Part shown: positions 10,551 to 21,712 of the stretch, one piece after another
How positions within the stretch are numbered: the first letter of the stretch is position 1
Layout of the letters: each line of letters opens with the position of its first letter
DNA from: Podospora bellae-mahoneyi
Lineage: Eukaryota; Ascomycota; Sordariomycetes; Sordariales; Podosporaceae
Length of the DNA stretch: 64,000 bases
NCBI RefSeq assembly: GCF_035222275.1
Contig: NC_085883.1
Location: 1,798,001-1,862,000, forward strand
Reading direction: 5' to 3'
The notes under the pieces: model-generated
What the model was told of the DNA's origin: nothing
What the model saw: only the letters and a program-made list of their open reading frames with translations
The model's database searches: none
Position numbers and translations under genes: made by a program

Positions 10551-12122
10551 CTATGCCTTCTTTTCTCCTTGTCGGTTGCCCTCCCCTTTCCTAACCCGGT
10601 CGACCGGTGTTAGCCGGCTTGGGCTGTTGGGATCATTCAGTCCCAGCACGAAACTCTCTTGACTATCCCCCCACCTCCCACTATAACGCCTCACACCATC
10701 CCCCCTCTTCTTCTCAGGCGTCATCTGCTCCCCAGCTGCGGGTGGCTGACCTCGATCAAACCCAACACGATACTGATCACAACACCCCTCCAACCCAACC
10801 TCACTCATCCTCGTCGTCGTCGGCGTCCCCATGTCATCGTACGTCGTAAAATCCTCCCTCAACAACAACCCCCTCCCCTCCCCCCGACCTTCCACCCCCT
10901 TCCCTCTCGACCTCGGCGGCCCCAGCCCACTGATGAAGCTCCTCAAGCTCAAAGTGGTCGTATGCGGCGTCCTATGATTCGAAATCAACAACGCCGGCGG
11001 CTCCCTCACCTCCCCATTCTCGCCCGCAAAATACAACTCGGTGACGCTCTTCCCCCCTTCCCCATCGACGACCCTCAGCGTTCCCAAGTCCAAGCTCCCC
11101 CCTTCGTTGTCGCTGGTGTCTGTACCCCCCCTCCCCCCGCCTCCCAAAAACCCAGGCCAGACCCTCCTGATCAACACCCCCACCCCAGGCGCACAGGCAC
11201 AAATAACCGCCACATCCAACTCCAGCACCGTCATGACAAAAAACGCGAGCGTGTTCGCCACCTCGACACCTTCATCCTCCTCGTCGTCGCCACCGGTGTG
11301 ATGGGTGTGGATGTAGCCGCCGGCTTTGAGACTGAGTTGCAGTCTTGTCAGGCTAGCCACAGCGACGAAGACGCCTAGACTGAGGACCACGCCGAGAATG
11401 GCCCGCTCGCGGGGGGGGATTCGAAGACGGAGGATAACGGGAATGATAAGCATGATGAGCCAGACGTCGGTGGCGGTGTGTAAACTCGTGCTGGCGATGA
11501 GCAGGGGTTTGAAGTCGAAACAATGCGGGACGGCGGTGGGGGAGTTGAAAAACAGGCCGGGAAGGGGGTGGCATTGGAAGATTGTGATGAATAATAGTGG
11601 GATGCCATAGCACATCACAGCGGTGATGGTCAGAACGGTGAGGAGTCGCAACCGGCGGGTGGAGGCGCAGGAGGAGAAGATCCTGAGGTAAAAGGACAGA
11701 ATCGAGAGTTTGGTCAGGCAGAGGGAGAGTTGATAGAAGATGAGGGCGAGGTAGGTTCGTAGCGTATAATGGCGGTCGTGATGGGTGGTGGGGAAGGAGG
11801 TGGTTGTTGTGGTGATGGTGTAGATTGCGCAGACTGCTGTTGAGAAGAGGAAGGACGACAGGATGAGCGTGTCTTCCCACCAGAACCATTTTTTGAGGAG
11901 GAACAACCGGGAGAAGAGCCGGGAGAGAAGGAAGAGGGTGCCGATTATGTGGGGGGTTAGGATGCCGAAGAGGATGCCGGGGATGATGTTTTGGGGGGGA
12001 GAAGGTGAAGATGCATCGTCAGTTGTGGATGGGGGTGTGATGTTGCTAGAGGGCTGGAGTAAGGGGAAGGTGAGGTTGAATTTGGTGTGGCCTGGTTCGG
12101 TCAGGCCTATTTGTGCGGCCAT
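10551..12122 (-). CDS. Pth11-like rhodopsin-domain integral membrane protein
   Basis: Single exon, 523 residues. After a luminal N-terminus with N-x-S/T sites (NLTF, SNIT), seven hydrophobic helices run from about residue 45 to 325: GILFGILTPHIIGTLFLLSR, DTLILSSFLFSTAVCAIYTI, YLALIFYQLSLCLTKLSILS, LLTVLTITAVMCYGIPLLF, and later VILRLRIPPRERAILGVVLSLG and ANTLAFFVMTVLELDVAVIC. The order and WxDD-like KKWFWWED loop match the fungal rhodopsin domain family that includes Pth11-related receptors. The last 200 residues are a charged, Gly/Arg/Ser-rich cytosolic tail. A sensing role at the plasma membrane is inferred from family; no CFEM domain is present. ATG context and hydrophobicity start support 12122. 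Confidence 0.82.
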   Translation of the reverse strand: MAAQIGLTEPGHTKFNLTFPLLQPSSNITPPSTTDDASSPSPPQNIIPGILFGILTPHIIGTLFLLSRLFSRLFLLKKWFWWEDTLILSSFLFSTAVCAIYTITTTTTSFPTTHHDRHYTLRTYLALIFYQLSLCLTKLSILSFYLRIFSSCASTRRLRLLTVLTITAVMCYGIPLLFITIFQCHPLPGLFFNSPTAVPHCFDFKPLLIASTSLHTATDVWLIMLIIPVILRLRIPPRERAILGVVLSLGVFVAVASLTRLQLSLKAGGYIHTHHTGGDDEEDEGVEVANTLAFFVMTVLELDVAVICACAPGVGVLIRRVWPGFLGGGGRGGTDTSDNEGGSLDLGTLRVVDGEGGKSVTELYFAGENGEVREPPALLISNHRTPHTTTLSLRSFISGLGPPRSRGKGVEGRGEGRGLLLREDFTTYDDMGTPTTTRMSEVGLEGCCDQYRVGFDRGQPPAAGEQMTPEKKRGDGVRRYSGRWGDSQESFVLGLNDPNSPSRLTPVDRVRKGEGNRQGEKKA

Positions 12123-13425
12123 GATGGCGGCGGTGGTGAGTGTTTAGGATTCTCGAGTTGGTGTCATGAGTGGCTGGCGGACATCATCATCGGTTCGGCC
12201 TTGCTGTGATCTGTGATCTTTCAATGTGCGTTCCTTTTTAAATCCTCTCTCACTGCTCACAATTCGCATCCATCCCTTCCGTCGCACAAAAAACACAAAA
12301 AGGAACAAACAGCAACCAGGCAATAACTAAATCGAGGGCAACGGTGTCATATAACAACACCCGTCCGCATCCCTAGATCTGCACTGTCCGATCCTCTCAA
12401 CCACCACCACCCTCCTCGCTCCCTCGCATTGTACATACGAGACATACATGACCGACCACCAAGCGACAGAGAGATCCGGTACACCACCCACACGGACTCA
12501 CCACCCAGACAGTCCGGCCCATCCCCAAACCAAGCCTCTCCCGTCTTCGTTGCACTGGATCACGGAAGAAGAACAAAACCTATATCAGGAATCTGCCATG
12601 CACCCTAACCCGACGGCAGCATGCACCCTCTCCGTTCTCCCCCAACTCCAAATTCCCCTCCCCATTGGCTGACTGCAAACAGTGCAACTCGGCAATCATG
12701 AACGGCAGAATTGACCTGCATATGCAAGAGCGCAGACAAAAACTGCGGGGGTGGAGGCAGATCCCACCTCGTCCGTTCACTCTCTCCCTGTTCTGGTCAT
12801 CAATCAAGAGAATAAAGCCATGTCCCGTTACTGCCGTCGAGCTGTCGATATTAACAGGCGGGAAAGGCGGCCACGGGCCGATTTCGCCATGGTGTGTGCT
12901 GAAGCACGCAAGGCCAGATGGTCAATTGCCGGATGTTCGCAGACGGTTGCTTTGACATGGCCAGCCATGGCTCGGTTGTACTAGGAAACACCAACTTTTT
13001 GTCTCCAATCCGTTGTCTATCCAATGCCAGAAACAAAAATGTCTATTTTATGAGAGAAACCAAAAGTTAGGAAAAGGAAGAGATGCATGGATCTATTACC
13101 TCTCCAACACGCACCTCAGCCCAGTTCTTCATGAAACTTGGCCATCTCCAACATCACCCCACCGGAACTCGACAATCTGTTGTCCTTCGGCAGACCAAAC
13201 GGCATAGGTCAACTGCCCGGCCTGGCTCATCGAGAACCCACGCGCGGGCCTCTCCCAGCTAAATGCAACCCTCACCCAGCAGTGCGTTTGTGGAGGAAGA
13301 CAACTACCGATCTGTCAACCCGTCTTTGACATCTCCAACCGTTCCTCAAGGCACAACGACCTTGGGATATCGTCATACCCTCCCCCCATCTCCCCATCAA
13401 CCCTCACCCGCCACCCGCCCCAGCC
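12123..13425. other. intergenic, nothing recognised
   Basis: Promoter side of the rhodopsin-domain gene followed by ordinary unique sequence and the 3' flank of BPL1. Short ORFs on both strands (for example 12751-12984) show no family features. Confidence 0.55.
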
Positions 13426-15643
13426 TCAAATCTTCCTCTTCACCAACCCCCTCCAAAAGTCAAAACTGTTCTCATCACTCTGCAGTGCCCAAACCCTCCC
13501 CGTCCCCCTCAACGCCCCGTTGATCCCCCCCTCCGTCACCTCCTCCGCCTTCAACATCCCCCAATCCCTCGTGATGCCCACCACCCTCGCCCTCACACCC
13601 CCTTCCGCCTCCAGAGTCACAACCTGGTTGCTATGCAGCCAATACCGGTAATACTTCTCCTCCAGCTCCTTGCTAAAACCCCCTTTCACAAACTCCCCAT
13701 ACAACACCTCCAACCTTGCCAACAGTCTGGCGAGCAACCTCTCTATTTTGAACGGTTGAAGGCTGTCTTTGTTCGACATGAGCGGGATAACCGCATCAAG
13801 CGAGGTAGTTGGTCTCGCATTATTCGTGTTAATTCCTATCCCCAGAACAACCTGGTAGTTCCCTCCCGTGTAACTGCAATTTGCCAAAATCCCAGCAACT
13901 TTGACATACGTGACAGAGTCAGGGTTGTTAGGATCGCGTACATAGACGTCATTGGGCCATTTCACTTTGACAGGAAAATCCTCGTAGCCCACGTCGTACG
14001 TTTTGATCGCTTCCACGATGGCGATGGCGGCGAGGTATTGGATAAAGACTATTGGTCTGGTACTGGCGAGGTGAGCAGGGTGGTTGATGACTGTCGACAT
14101 AATCAACGACCCCGGAGGGGCAACCCAAACATTTGACCCGCGCCCTCGGCCAGCGACTTGGGTTGTTGCTGCGAGGGTGAAACCCGTGGAGAGGTGGGAG
14201 AGGAGCTTGTGGTTTTTCTCGAGGAGGGTGTTTGTGCTTGTCACTACCTCGCCGTACATGAGCACATCGCCCCATTCCTCCGCCCCGGGGTTTTGCTCGC
14301 GGGATTGGCGAAGACTAGAGTAGTAAACCGCGTGGTTGAAGTAAGGCGTCTCCTTGGGTTCCGGCCAGGCTGTTTCATGAGATACGATGCGCTTGGGGAT
14401 GTGGCTGTAGTTTGTTGTTGGGTCTGGGGAGCCCCGGCTGGGGCTTATTCTTGGTCTTTCCAGCTCACTCTGGAGGGCTCGGCTGAGGGATGTCAGGTCC
14501 CAGCGGGATTCTGGCTTTTCGAGGTGGAAGAGGTCGTTCTCGCCTTTGATGTACTCCTCGCCGTCTTCTTTTGTGATGATGTCGTCAAGCGAATGGAGGA
14601 GCTCCCCTACTTCGTTGTGATGGATGGAGGACACGTGAAGTTTGGAAAGACTGGGAATGGCTGTCCCTCTGCTTACTTCCAGTCCTAGTTTGGTTAGACA
14701 GGCCTTGAGGAACGTTGTCCTAGATGGTTCGTCTGCAGCGAGCTCCTCAATGAGCTTCTCATACTCGGGCAGGTCGGAGTGTCTGCCGAGATTGACGGCG
14801 TCGAACCTGGCACATATCAGTCCATCATCCTAGAGACCAAAAAAAAAAAAAAAAAGAAAAAAAAGAAAGAGGAAAAAAGCACCCACTCAGGATGAGGCCC
14901 AGTCAAAATCGCCGCTCCCTCCCCAACCTTGCAGTACACCATCGCAGCCTTTACCTCCCCCGATTCCACATCCAAATCCCCCTCATACTCAGCCAAAATA
15001 TCAACCTCGGCCCCCTCACCCGCAAGCTTCTCAGCATCAACAAAAACACCACCACCATTATAGTAGCATTTAAACACCTCCGGAAGCTCCCGATCCCCAT
15101 CAAATCCCTCCTTCCTCACCCTCACATCAGCAGCTCTTGCCCCACGCTCACTATGATACTCAAACCCCTTGAACGCACCACCCCTACAAATCCCAGGGTA
15201 AAAACCCAACTCCCTGCTCCCCACAACCTCCATTGACGCATTTTCAACCTCAAACTCACACCTCTGACTTCCATAGTAACCACCTGCACAAAAGCCCAAA
15301 TACGCCCCCCCGCGACGGACATACTGAGCGATATTGCGGTTTCCAGGGCCGTTGAGAACACGGCAGTACCCTAGATCAGCACCGCCAGGGAAAACAAGCA
15401 GAACGCAGGTAGGTGCCCATGGCTCTTTGAGAATGGCAGTTTCTGTGATGGGGATCACGGCGTAGTTGGGGGAGAGCAGCCGGCGGAGGGAGTAGATGCA
15501 GTGGCGGACTGACTCGAGGGTTGAGCCCGTGCCTTTGGAGATGTAGACATTGTTAGTTGAAGGTTGTTATTCTAAAGGGACGATTAAAAATCCGCACCTG
15601 TGTAGACCAAGACATTGAGCTTGTTGAGCTTTCGTGAAGTCAT
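13426..15643 (-). CDS. BPL1: biotin-protein ligase (holocarboxylase synthetase)
   Basis: Three exons (15643-15598, 15532-14883, 14829-13426) give 699 residues. Intron 1 is 65 nt (GTGCGG...AAAG) and restores NVLVYTGTGSTLESVRHC; intron 2 is 53 nt, almost pure T on the sense strand, and joins GPHPEW to DDGLICARFDAVN. The N-terminal half is the glutamine-amidotransferase-like BPL_N domain (VLLVFPGGADLGYC, YLGFCAGGYYGSQRC). The C-terminal half is the catalytic BPL/LplA domain with GRGRGSNVWVAPPGSLIMS (biotinyl-AMP loop), VKWPNDVYV and VLGIGINTN, then the small C-terminal domain. The enzyme activates biotin with ATP and attaches it to carboxylases such as acetyl-CoA and pyruvate carboxylase in the cytosol. 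It is transcribed divergently from COA4 across 205 bp. Length and domain order match yeast Bpl1. Confidence 0.95.
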
Positions 15644-15848
15644 TTCAGCTGTTGTGAGTGTGTTGTTGCTGCTGCTGCAGGGGTGTGACTCGGCGGCAGC
15701 TCGGGACTGGAGCAAAAAATAACGATAAAGGTAGTGGCGGATATGTGTCCAAGCCTTTTTACTCTGTCAAATAGTCTGAAAAATAAACAAAAAAAAACAA
15801 AATATTTTTGTTGGTGCAACACAGGCTCGGCCGATCCGAAAAGATACA
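15644..15848. promoter_or_regulatory. 205-bp divergent promoter between BPL1 and COA4
   Basis: The two ATGs (15643 minus, 15849 plus) face away from each other with only 205 bp between, so core promoter and both 5' UTRs must share this stretch. It is AT-rich near the COA4 side (runs of A and TATTTTT around 15780-15812) with CTG repeats near BPL1. Confidence 0.6.
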
Positions 15849-16345
15849 ATGGGCTCAGCACCTTCCAAGGACGACGACAAGAGACCGACGGTTGAGCAGC
15901 CGACACCGCCGGCGGCGGCGGCGGCGGAGCAGGAGGATGATGAGCCTGACGAGTGGTGAGTCTCTCAAAGTTGAGAAGCGGTTGATACTGATGACTGACT
16001 GCGGCAACCATGCAGGGACAAGCGTATTTTCAGCACCGGCTGCGCAGGTACGTTTTGGTCTTTTTGGAGAGAGTGTGATTTGGGGTTTGATGTCGTTATC
16101 CCGGTGATTGCTGGACGGACCTGGTTGAGGATGACCCGCCGCTGATGTGCTTGAACACAGAGGAAAATGAAAAGTTGACCGACTGTTACTACGAAAAGAA
16201 GGACTGGAGGCAATGCAAGGAAGAGGTATGTTATCAATCAGTAATATTGAGTGATCTCGAGACTTACAAGACACAGATGGAGATGTTCAAGCAGTGTTGG
16301 AAGATGCAGGGCAACGATAAGCGGACTGATAGCAAAGATGTCTGA
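15849..16345 (+). CDS. COA4: COA4-type twin CX9C mitochondrial protein
   Basis: Four exons (15849-15955, 16016-16047, 16161-16225, 16277-16345) with canonical introns give 90 residues. After an acidic Ala/Pro-rich start comes DEWDKRIFSTGCAEENEKLTD, then C-x9-C twice: the first pair spans AEENEKLTD, the second KEEMEMFKQ, with YYEKKDWRQ between. The DWRQC spacing is that of COA4/CHCHD8 (yeast Cmc3), a cytochrome c oxidase assembly factor of the intermembrane space imported by the Mia40 relay. The four Cys needed for two disulfides appear only when all three introns are removed, which strongly supports this model. It lies head-to-head with BPL1. Confidence 0.92.
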
Positions 16346-16672
16346 TAACGACAAGACATGGCCATTTCACCTGGACGCAACCTTGACATTATGTATCATG
16401 ATATTAACCTCTCTCTCATGATTTATTTTGGCCCGATTCATGAAGAATAACTGCTGTGGCCACTGAGAAAAGACTGGAAGGCTGAATTGCCCTGTCCAAC
16501 ACCCCCTGCAACCGTTTGCTCAGCGCTCGCTCAAAGGCCCAAGCTTCTGCGCAAACCTGCCAGCCAAAATTTCCACTCTACCATCATCGTGTCAACACCA
16601 CCACCATCACCACCAAAACAATCACCTCTCCTCCTCCTCCCTCCCCGCGCATCGCCTATGCGACCACCCACA
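16346..16672 (+). other. intergenic between COA4 and MGM101
   Basis: 327 bp holding the COA4 3' UTR and the MGM101 promoter; the last 180 bp are C-rich and poor in G, as usual for 5' leaders in this window. Confidence 0.5.
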
Positions 16673-17691
16673 ATGCGCACCACCGCCCTCCAAGCCTACC
16701 GAAAAGGCGTCCAATCCCTCACCCGCCCATCAACCACCTCCCGCCTCCTCCCCCCATCAACCACCACCCGACAAGCCTCCTCAACCACCACCCCCCCAAG
16801 ACCAAACCCCTACATCCGCAAACCCATCTCCAAACCCCTCACCTCCAAAACCCTCCCACAAACACCCTCCCCCGCTCCCACCGCCGAAGAAGAACCCCTC
16901 ATTCCCGAAGCCCCCCAAACCCACGACCTCGACCCCTCCTTCAACCCCCCTATCCACAACCCCTCCGCATCCCCCCCCTCCCAAACCTTCACCACCGCCA
17001 TCTCTTCCCCCTCCCGCCCCTTCCCCCCCTCCGACTCAGGAATCGACTGGTCCTCCTCCTTCCACGGCCTCAGCACCATCGCCTTCTCCCCCGAAACCTC
17101 CTCCATCCTCATGGCCCCCCTCGACCCGATAGACGTCGAAATGAAGCCAGACGGGATAATCTACCTCCCCGAAATCAAATACCGCCGCATCCTCAACCGA
17201 GCCTTCGGTCCCGGCGCCTGGGGCCTCGCGCCCCGCGGCGAACTCGTGGTAGGCGAAAAGGTAGTAACGCGGGAATACGCCCTCGTCGTGCACGGCCGGT
17301 AAGCCCCCCTTCCCCTCCCCAAACAAAAGAAATACTGTGCTGATATGAAATGGAAAAAAAAAAAAGATTCGTCGCCCAAGCCCGCGGAGAATGCCAATAC
17401 TTTGGCGAAGACAACATCCCCACCGCCGGCGAGGGCTGCAAGTCCAACGCCCTCATGCGCTGCTGCAAAGACCTCGGCATCGCCTCGGAGCTCTGGGACC
17501 CGAGGTTCATCCGCGAGTTCAAAAAGAAGCACTGCCACGAGATCTGGGTCGAGCACGTCGTTAACGGAAAAAAAAGAAAAGTCTGGACGAGAAAGGACGG
17601 CGAGCCCATGTATCCTTACAAGGTCTCCAAGGGGGGTGCAACGACATCGAGTTCATCAGCAAGAAGGGATGATCTTGGGCCGGTGGTATAA
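16673..17691 (+). CDS. MGM101: mitochondrial genome maintenance protein MGM101
   Basis: Two exons (16673-17298, 17367-17691) with a 68-nt intron (GTAAGC...AAAAG) give 316 residues. The first 30 residues are Arg/Ser/Thr-rich without acids, a mitochondrial presequence, followed by a Pro/Ser/Thr linker. The core begins at [12 protein letters not shown] and contains [53 protein letters not shown] across the splice, and [22 protein letters not shown], the Mgm101 signature. The protein is a Rad52-like single-strand annealing recombinase of mtDNA nucleoids. The ATG at 16673 has A at -3 (CACAATG); ATGs at 16658 and 16487 are in frame but have weaker context. Confidence 0.95.
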
Positions 17692-18003
17692 AACAGACCG
17701 AAAGAAGAATTGTAAGATATGGATGGGTTTGTAAACGATAGACAGCTGCATGGCACATCGATGTTTTGGTTTGAAGTCGATGTTCATATTATACCAATCA
17801 CGCTATACACCATGTATTCATGGAGAACAGAGAGACCAAGTCCCGTTTTTTCCTCGCAGCGAAGCTCCTCAGATCTACCTCTGTAGTGTATTTGTCTTGA
17901 AAATAACCAAAAAATCCAACAAAACGCAGCACTCCAACCTAATCATAACCAATGATATGGAAATCTTGTTGTTGATGCTGCTGTTAAAAAGACCATCTCA
18001 CGT
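17692..18003. other. convergent 3' flanks
   Basis: 312 bp between the stop of MGM101 (plus) and the stop of the REEP/HVA22 gene (minus). No gene seen. Confidence 0.5.
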
Positions 18004-19203
18004 CTATTGTCCCCCATCAAACCCCGAGCTCCTCCCCTGCTCCTCCTTCTTCCCACCAGCACCGGCAGTATTTCCCCCCTGTCCCCAAGCCCACGGCATC
18101 CAACCCCCCGTCGAAGTACCCCTCTCCGGCACCTGCCTCCTGTGGACCCTCGGCTCATCCTCCTCCCCACTCTCGGCCTCTAGCTTTTCAAAATCCTGCT
18201 CTGACCGGCTCTTGGACAAACCGCTGGCCGACCCGGGGGACCCATCCTGCGACACCGACCCCGGCCGGTTATCATGCAAAGCTGCCTGTTCCTCCCGGTC
18301 AAGCGCCGACATGACAATGTTGAGTCTCTCTCGCTGAGCTTGAATAAACGACATGCGAGCTGAGGCGCCCGCTCCACGGACAGAAGGGGGGATGATGCTT
18401 GACCATGAGTCTGGTCGCTGTTGCTGCGGTGTCGGGGTTGAGGGAGCAGCAGAGGCCGAGGCAGCAGCGGACACGGCCGAGGCGAGGAAAGAGTAAAAAT
18501 CCGAGCCGAGGCTGGCGGTGTGAGAAGGGGGTGTTGCGTCTGCTGTGCTGCCCCAGCGGGCGGAGGGGAGGGTGAATTTCGCGAGGAGGGATTGGGTGTA
18601 TGACTGCGGAGTTTGAGGTTGGGTAGGTTGAGAGGCGGAAGCGGAGGAGGCAGCGTCGGGGGAAGGGGGGAAGCCGAGGATGTTGGTTTTGAGGTATTCA
18701 ATCGCTTGCTTGAGGTAGGCGACACCTGCTGCTTTGAGACGGTCGTGGGCCGAGGCGATCAGTTCCTCGATGGCGGTTTCGTTTTCTTCGAGTCTCGGAT
18801 GGACGTATTCCTCGTAGATGTACCGGGCGCCTTGGGTTTGGGGGAGGACGAGGTAGAGGAGGAAGAAGAAGCGGAGGTAGGCGTAGAAGGGGATCCTGTT
18901 TGGGATGGTTGTTAGGGGATGGTTGAGTTGGGGGTCAAGAGGGTGGGCGTACCAGCAGAGAAACCACTCGGTCCAGGACTCAACGAGGAGCGCGCAGGCG
19001 AGGACAACCCAGTATATGAGCCATGGTGTAAGTTGGGCTGGGTCGGATGTCTTGAGGGCTTTATAGCTGGCGAATAACGGGAAGAGGAAGGATGCTATAG
19101 AGCTGTTTCGGATCGAGAAGCACTGATTAGAGTGCCATGTTCAGATTTGTTTGGCAGAGAGAGCAATGACGTACGAGAGGAGCTTGGCAAATATGTCAAA
19201 CAT
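18004..19203 (-). CDS. TB2/DP1/HVA22 (REEP-like) ER-shaping membrane protein
   Basis: Three exons (19203-19175, 19102-18953, 18895-18004) with introns of 72 and 57 nt give 356 residues. The start MFDIFAKLLSSIASFLFPLFASYKALKT and then WLIYWVVLACALLVESW...FYAYLRFFFLLYLVLPQTQGARYIYEEYVHP are the diagnostic TB2/DP1/HVA22 domain of reticulon-like hairpin proteins (human REEP1-4, yeast Yop1). Unlike Yop1 (about 180 residues) it has a 230-residue Ser/Ala/Gln-rich C-terminal tail, typical of the long REEP1-4 branch, with one short charged helix (RMSFIQAQRERLNIVMSALDREEQ). Role: membrane curvature of tubular ER, by family. None of the short ORFs in this stretch is the whole gene; the model depends on the three exons. 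Confidence 0.9.
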
Positions 19204-19982
19204 CCTGGGTGAGTATTACAACAGATCTCGGCGCAAATCACAGTCGCTGCGTTTGATCTTGATTCCGAAAGACGGACTGATCCGGTATGTTGGCGATCAC
19301 CCTTTGATCCGGCGGCTGTCTTGGGGGAAGTTGGTGTCGCGGGGGTTTGGACGTGAGAAAAGGGGAACAATAGAGAAGGCGAAGGCGCCGAAAAGTGGGT
19401 AGAGTTGAAGTTAATAAAGAGATGACGGGACCCGACCTGATAACATGAGGCCCGAACAAGGCGGTGATCAGCTAGCGGCACGGGCAGCCTGTCGGGCAGC
19501 ACGAGGCCACCTCAGACATGGAGCATACATAAGGTACCTAGCTGGAACAGCTCAGCAGACCAGCTGCTACCTTACAGTTGGTGTCCTTTCGACTTTTCGA
19601 GGTGCTAACGGGAGAGGTAAATGCAGAGAACCCCACTATTCGGTGCATCCCAAATGCCCGATAAGGCCGATAAGCAACGACGTAATGCGGGGTCGACCAC
19701 GCTAAAGCCGCGTCTGTCCGGCACTGGAAGACACAGACTCCAGCCTCCCGTTCAGCTGATCCATGTCTTATCGTGGCTGGAATGCTCGAGCTATTATCTT
19801 CAACATCTCACGCATCTATCTGTCTCGACCGGAAAATATCATATTTAGATCATTACATGTTCTATTGCTGCCTAGTATGGTCATGCTATGAGTGACGCGG
19901 CACTGACAGGCCCAACCACATATCCATCTCCATCGTCATCAACGCGTCGCCAGATGCAAGGGGCACTCTAGTGTACACCGCT
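19204..19982. other. intergenic, promoter of the REEP-like gene
   Basis: Unique sequence with no supported ORF or RNA; left part is the promoter of the minus-strand REEP-like gene, right part the 3' flank of the epimerase. Confidence 0.5.
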
Positions 19983-21110
19983 CTACGCCTTGCGGCCAAT
20001 ACAGCTGTCAAATACATACCCTCTCCTGCCTTCCCTGGACGCCTTCAACTCGTCATAGAAATCCTGGGCCCACGCCTCCTCACGATGCCTGGGCTTCCAC
20101 CCCAGCCTCGGCAGCACCGTTCCCGTCATCGCCTTGTTTCCAGCCCATCCTAACTCGGCCAGGTCCACCATACCCGACCCAACATCGTCAGTGATCTCCT
20201 GAAGGCTCTTGAGAACAATTTTCTTTTCCTTGGGTGTGTCCTCCCGAGGCAGTACCCCCTCAGCAAAGCAAACATCCAGACACCTTTCGAAAATCTCGGT
20301 GTGAAGCACCCGCCCGACCGAAGGGTGGATGATACCGTCCTTGCCCGACGGAATGTACCCAATCCCGCGGTCATACCGTTCCAGAATGATCTTGACCAGG
20401 AGAATGTAGGCATCGGCCAGGTCCTCAACGTGAACCCAGTCGAAATTGGCGGTGTCATTCAGCTTGAAGCCGTACCCGTTCATCACGGTATAACGCATCA
20501 GAACGGGAACGATGATACCCTGCTTGTTGAAGAGACCTGTCCCTTCACCAAAGATGGCCGGTGCGTTGAGACTTACAGCGTTCACACCCAGCTCGTCAGC
20601 CAGCGTGAGAACGCCAATCTCGGTTGTCCGCTGCGGCCATGGTCTTCTCTCGTCCTCCTCCTTACACCAATCATAGGTGGCTCTGCTGTTGGCGTCGTCG
20701 AATACACGTCCGGGATGCGCCACTCCGGTGAGAGGCCTGTCGCCGAGGTTGGTGCAGCCCGAGATATGGAGGATCCATGGAGCAGGTGCCTTGGGCTTCA
20801 CTCGACGAGCAAGGCCTTTGACAAAAGCCTTTGCGCCGTCAGCAAAGAAGCCTGAACCAACATTGACAACAATGTCGTAGTTGGCTGCTCTCTGTTCGAT
20901 AAACTCGAGGTCGCTCAGGCCAGGCCAGCGAATGGTATTGACGCGGTCGCCATAGGTTTCCTTCAGTTTCTGTTCGACGTCGTCGGTGCGGGTGAGGGCG
21001 TCGATGGTGATGGCCTTGAGGATGGGTTCTTCGCTCTTGACGAACCGATCGATGAACGTGCCGCCGACATAACCTGTCGCGCCGGTCAGGAGGATCCTTT
21101 CGGTGGCCAT
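19983..21110 (-). CDS. NAD(P)-dependent epimerase/dehydratase (extended SDR)
   Basis: Single exon. From the ATG at 21110 (context AAAATGGCC) the protein has 375 residues; an upstream in-frame ATG at 21167 would add 19 with no fold value. The N-terminus MATERILLTGATGYVGGTF is the GxxGxxG Rossmann loop. A YDWCK stretch at about residue 148 matches the SDR YxxxK catalytic pair, and DWVHVEDLADAYILLV is the late epimerase motif. The set fits the atypical/extended SDR group (NAD-dependent epimerase, often NmrA-annotated) acting on a small carbonyl or nucleotide-sugar substrate in the cytosol. The ending GYVFDSCIGRKA has a basic C-terminal -RKA but no clear PTS1. Substrate unknown. Confidence 0.85.
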   Translation of the reverse strand: MATERILLTGATGYVGGTFIDRFVKSEEPILKAITIDALTRTDDVEQKLKETYGDRVNTIRWPGLSDLEFIEQRAANYDIVVNVGSGFFADGAKAFVKGLARRVKPKAPAPWILHISGCTNLGDRPLTGVAHPGRVFDDANSRATYDWCKEEDERRPWPQRTTEIGVLTLADELGVNAVSLNAPAIFGEGTGLFNKQGIIVPVLMRYTVMNGYGFKLNDTANFDWVHVEDLADAYILLVKIILERYDRGIGYIPSGKDGIIHPSVGRVLHTEIFERCLDVCFAEGVLPREDTPKEKKIVLKSLQEITDDVGSGMVDLAELGWAGNKAMTGTVLPRLGWKPRHREEAWAQDFYDELKASREGRRGYVFDSCIGRKA

Positions 21111-21712
21111 TTTGATCGTGTGGGAATTGTTTGGATGTATGGAAAATGGGACTGGGACAGCAAGCAACCTGAGAGGACAACCTCTCTATTCATAGTCGCC
21201 CATCTTCCGTATTCGCCCCATCGCCGGTGGAAGACCGAGGGTCCGTTGCCTCATTGCAGGCCCCCTTCTCCCAGCCCTTGGGTCGTAAACGCAACCCCAC
21301 GCTACTGCGCAACAGCACCGAAGTGGTTACGGAAATAGGAAGCAGTGGAGTGGGTAATATGATCTGTTGCAGACTCTGGACCATCAAGGTGCTTTTTCCT
21401 GCTGCACTGGAACCGATAACACCCCACTAGCGGACTCTGGAAACGTGAATGCAGGCACCACTTACTCGGTTTTGGGAATCCGCTCCAGGGTTGCGAGGGT
21501 CAACAAGGGGTTTTGGGAGTTCGCCAAGGGGCACCTGTCCAATGGCGGGAACCAACTGGGTTTCATTGCATTGCTGCAGGCTACAACCAGCTTCTGCAGT
21601 TGGGGAGGTGTGAGTGGTTCCTCACCACCGGTTCTTTTCCCGTCCACTTCCGCCCGCACTTTGCGGACAGTGCCGCGGCTTGTTGATCACATACATTATC
21701 AGCTGTGCGTTG
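21111..21712. other. epimerase promoter, left flank of the repeat patch
   Basis: Normal GC sequence without a supported gene, ending at the left inverted end of the MITE-like element. Confidence 0.5.

Noticed and set aside
16516-17343. 275-codon ORF in the second frame of MGM101
   Set aside because: Pro/Arg/His low-complexity; arises from the C-rich 5' half of MGM101.
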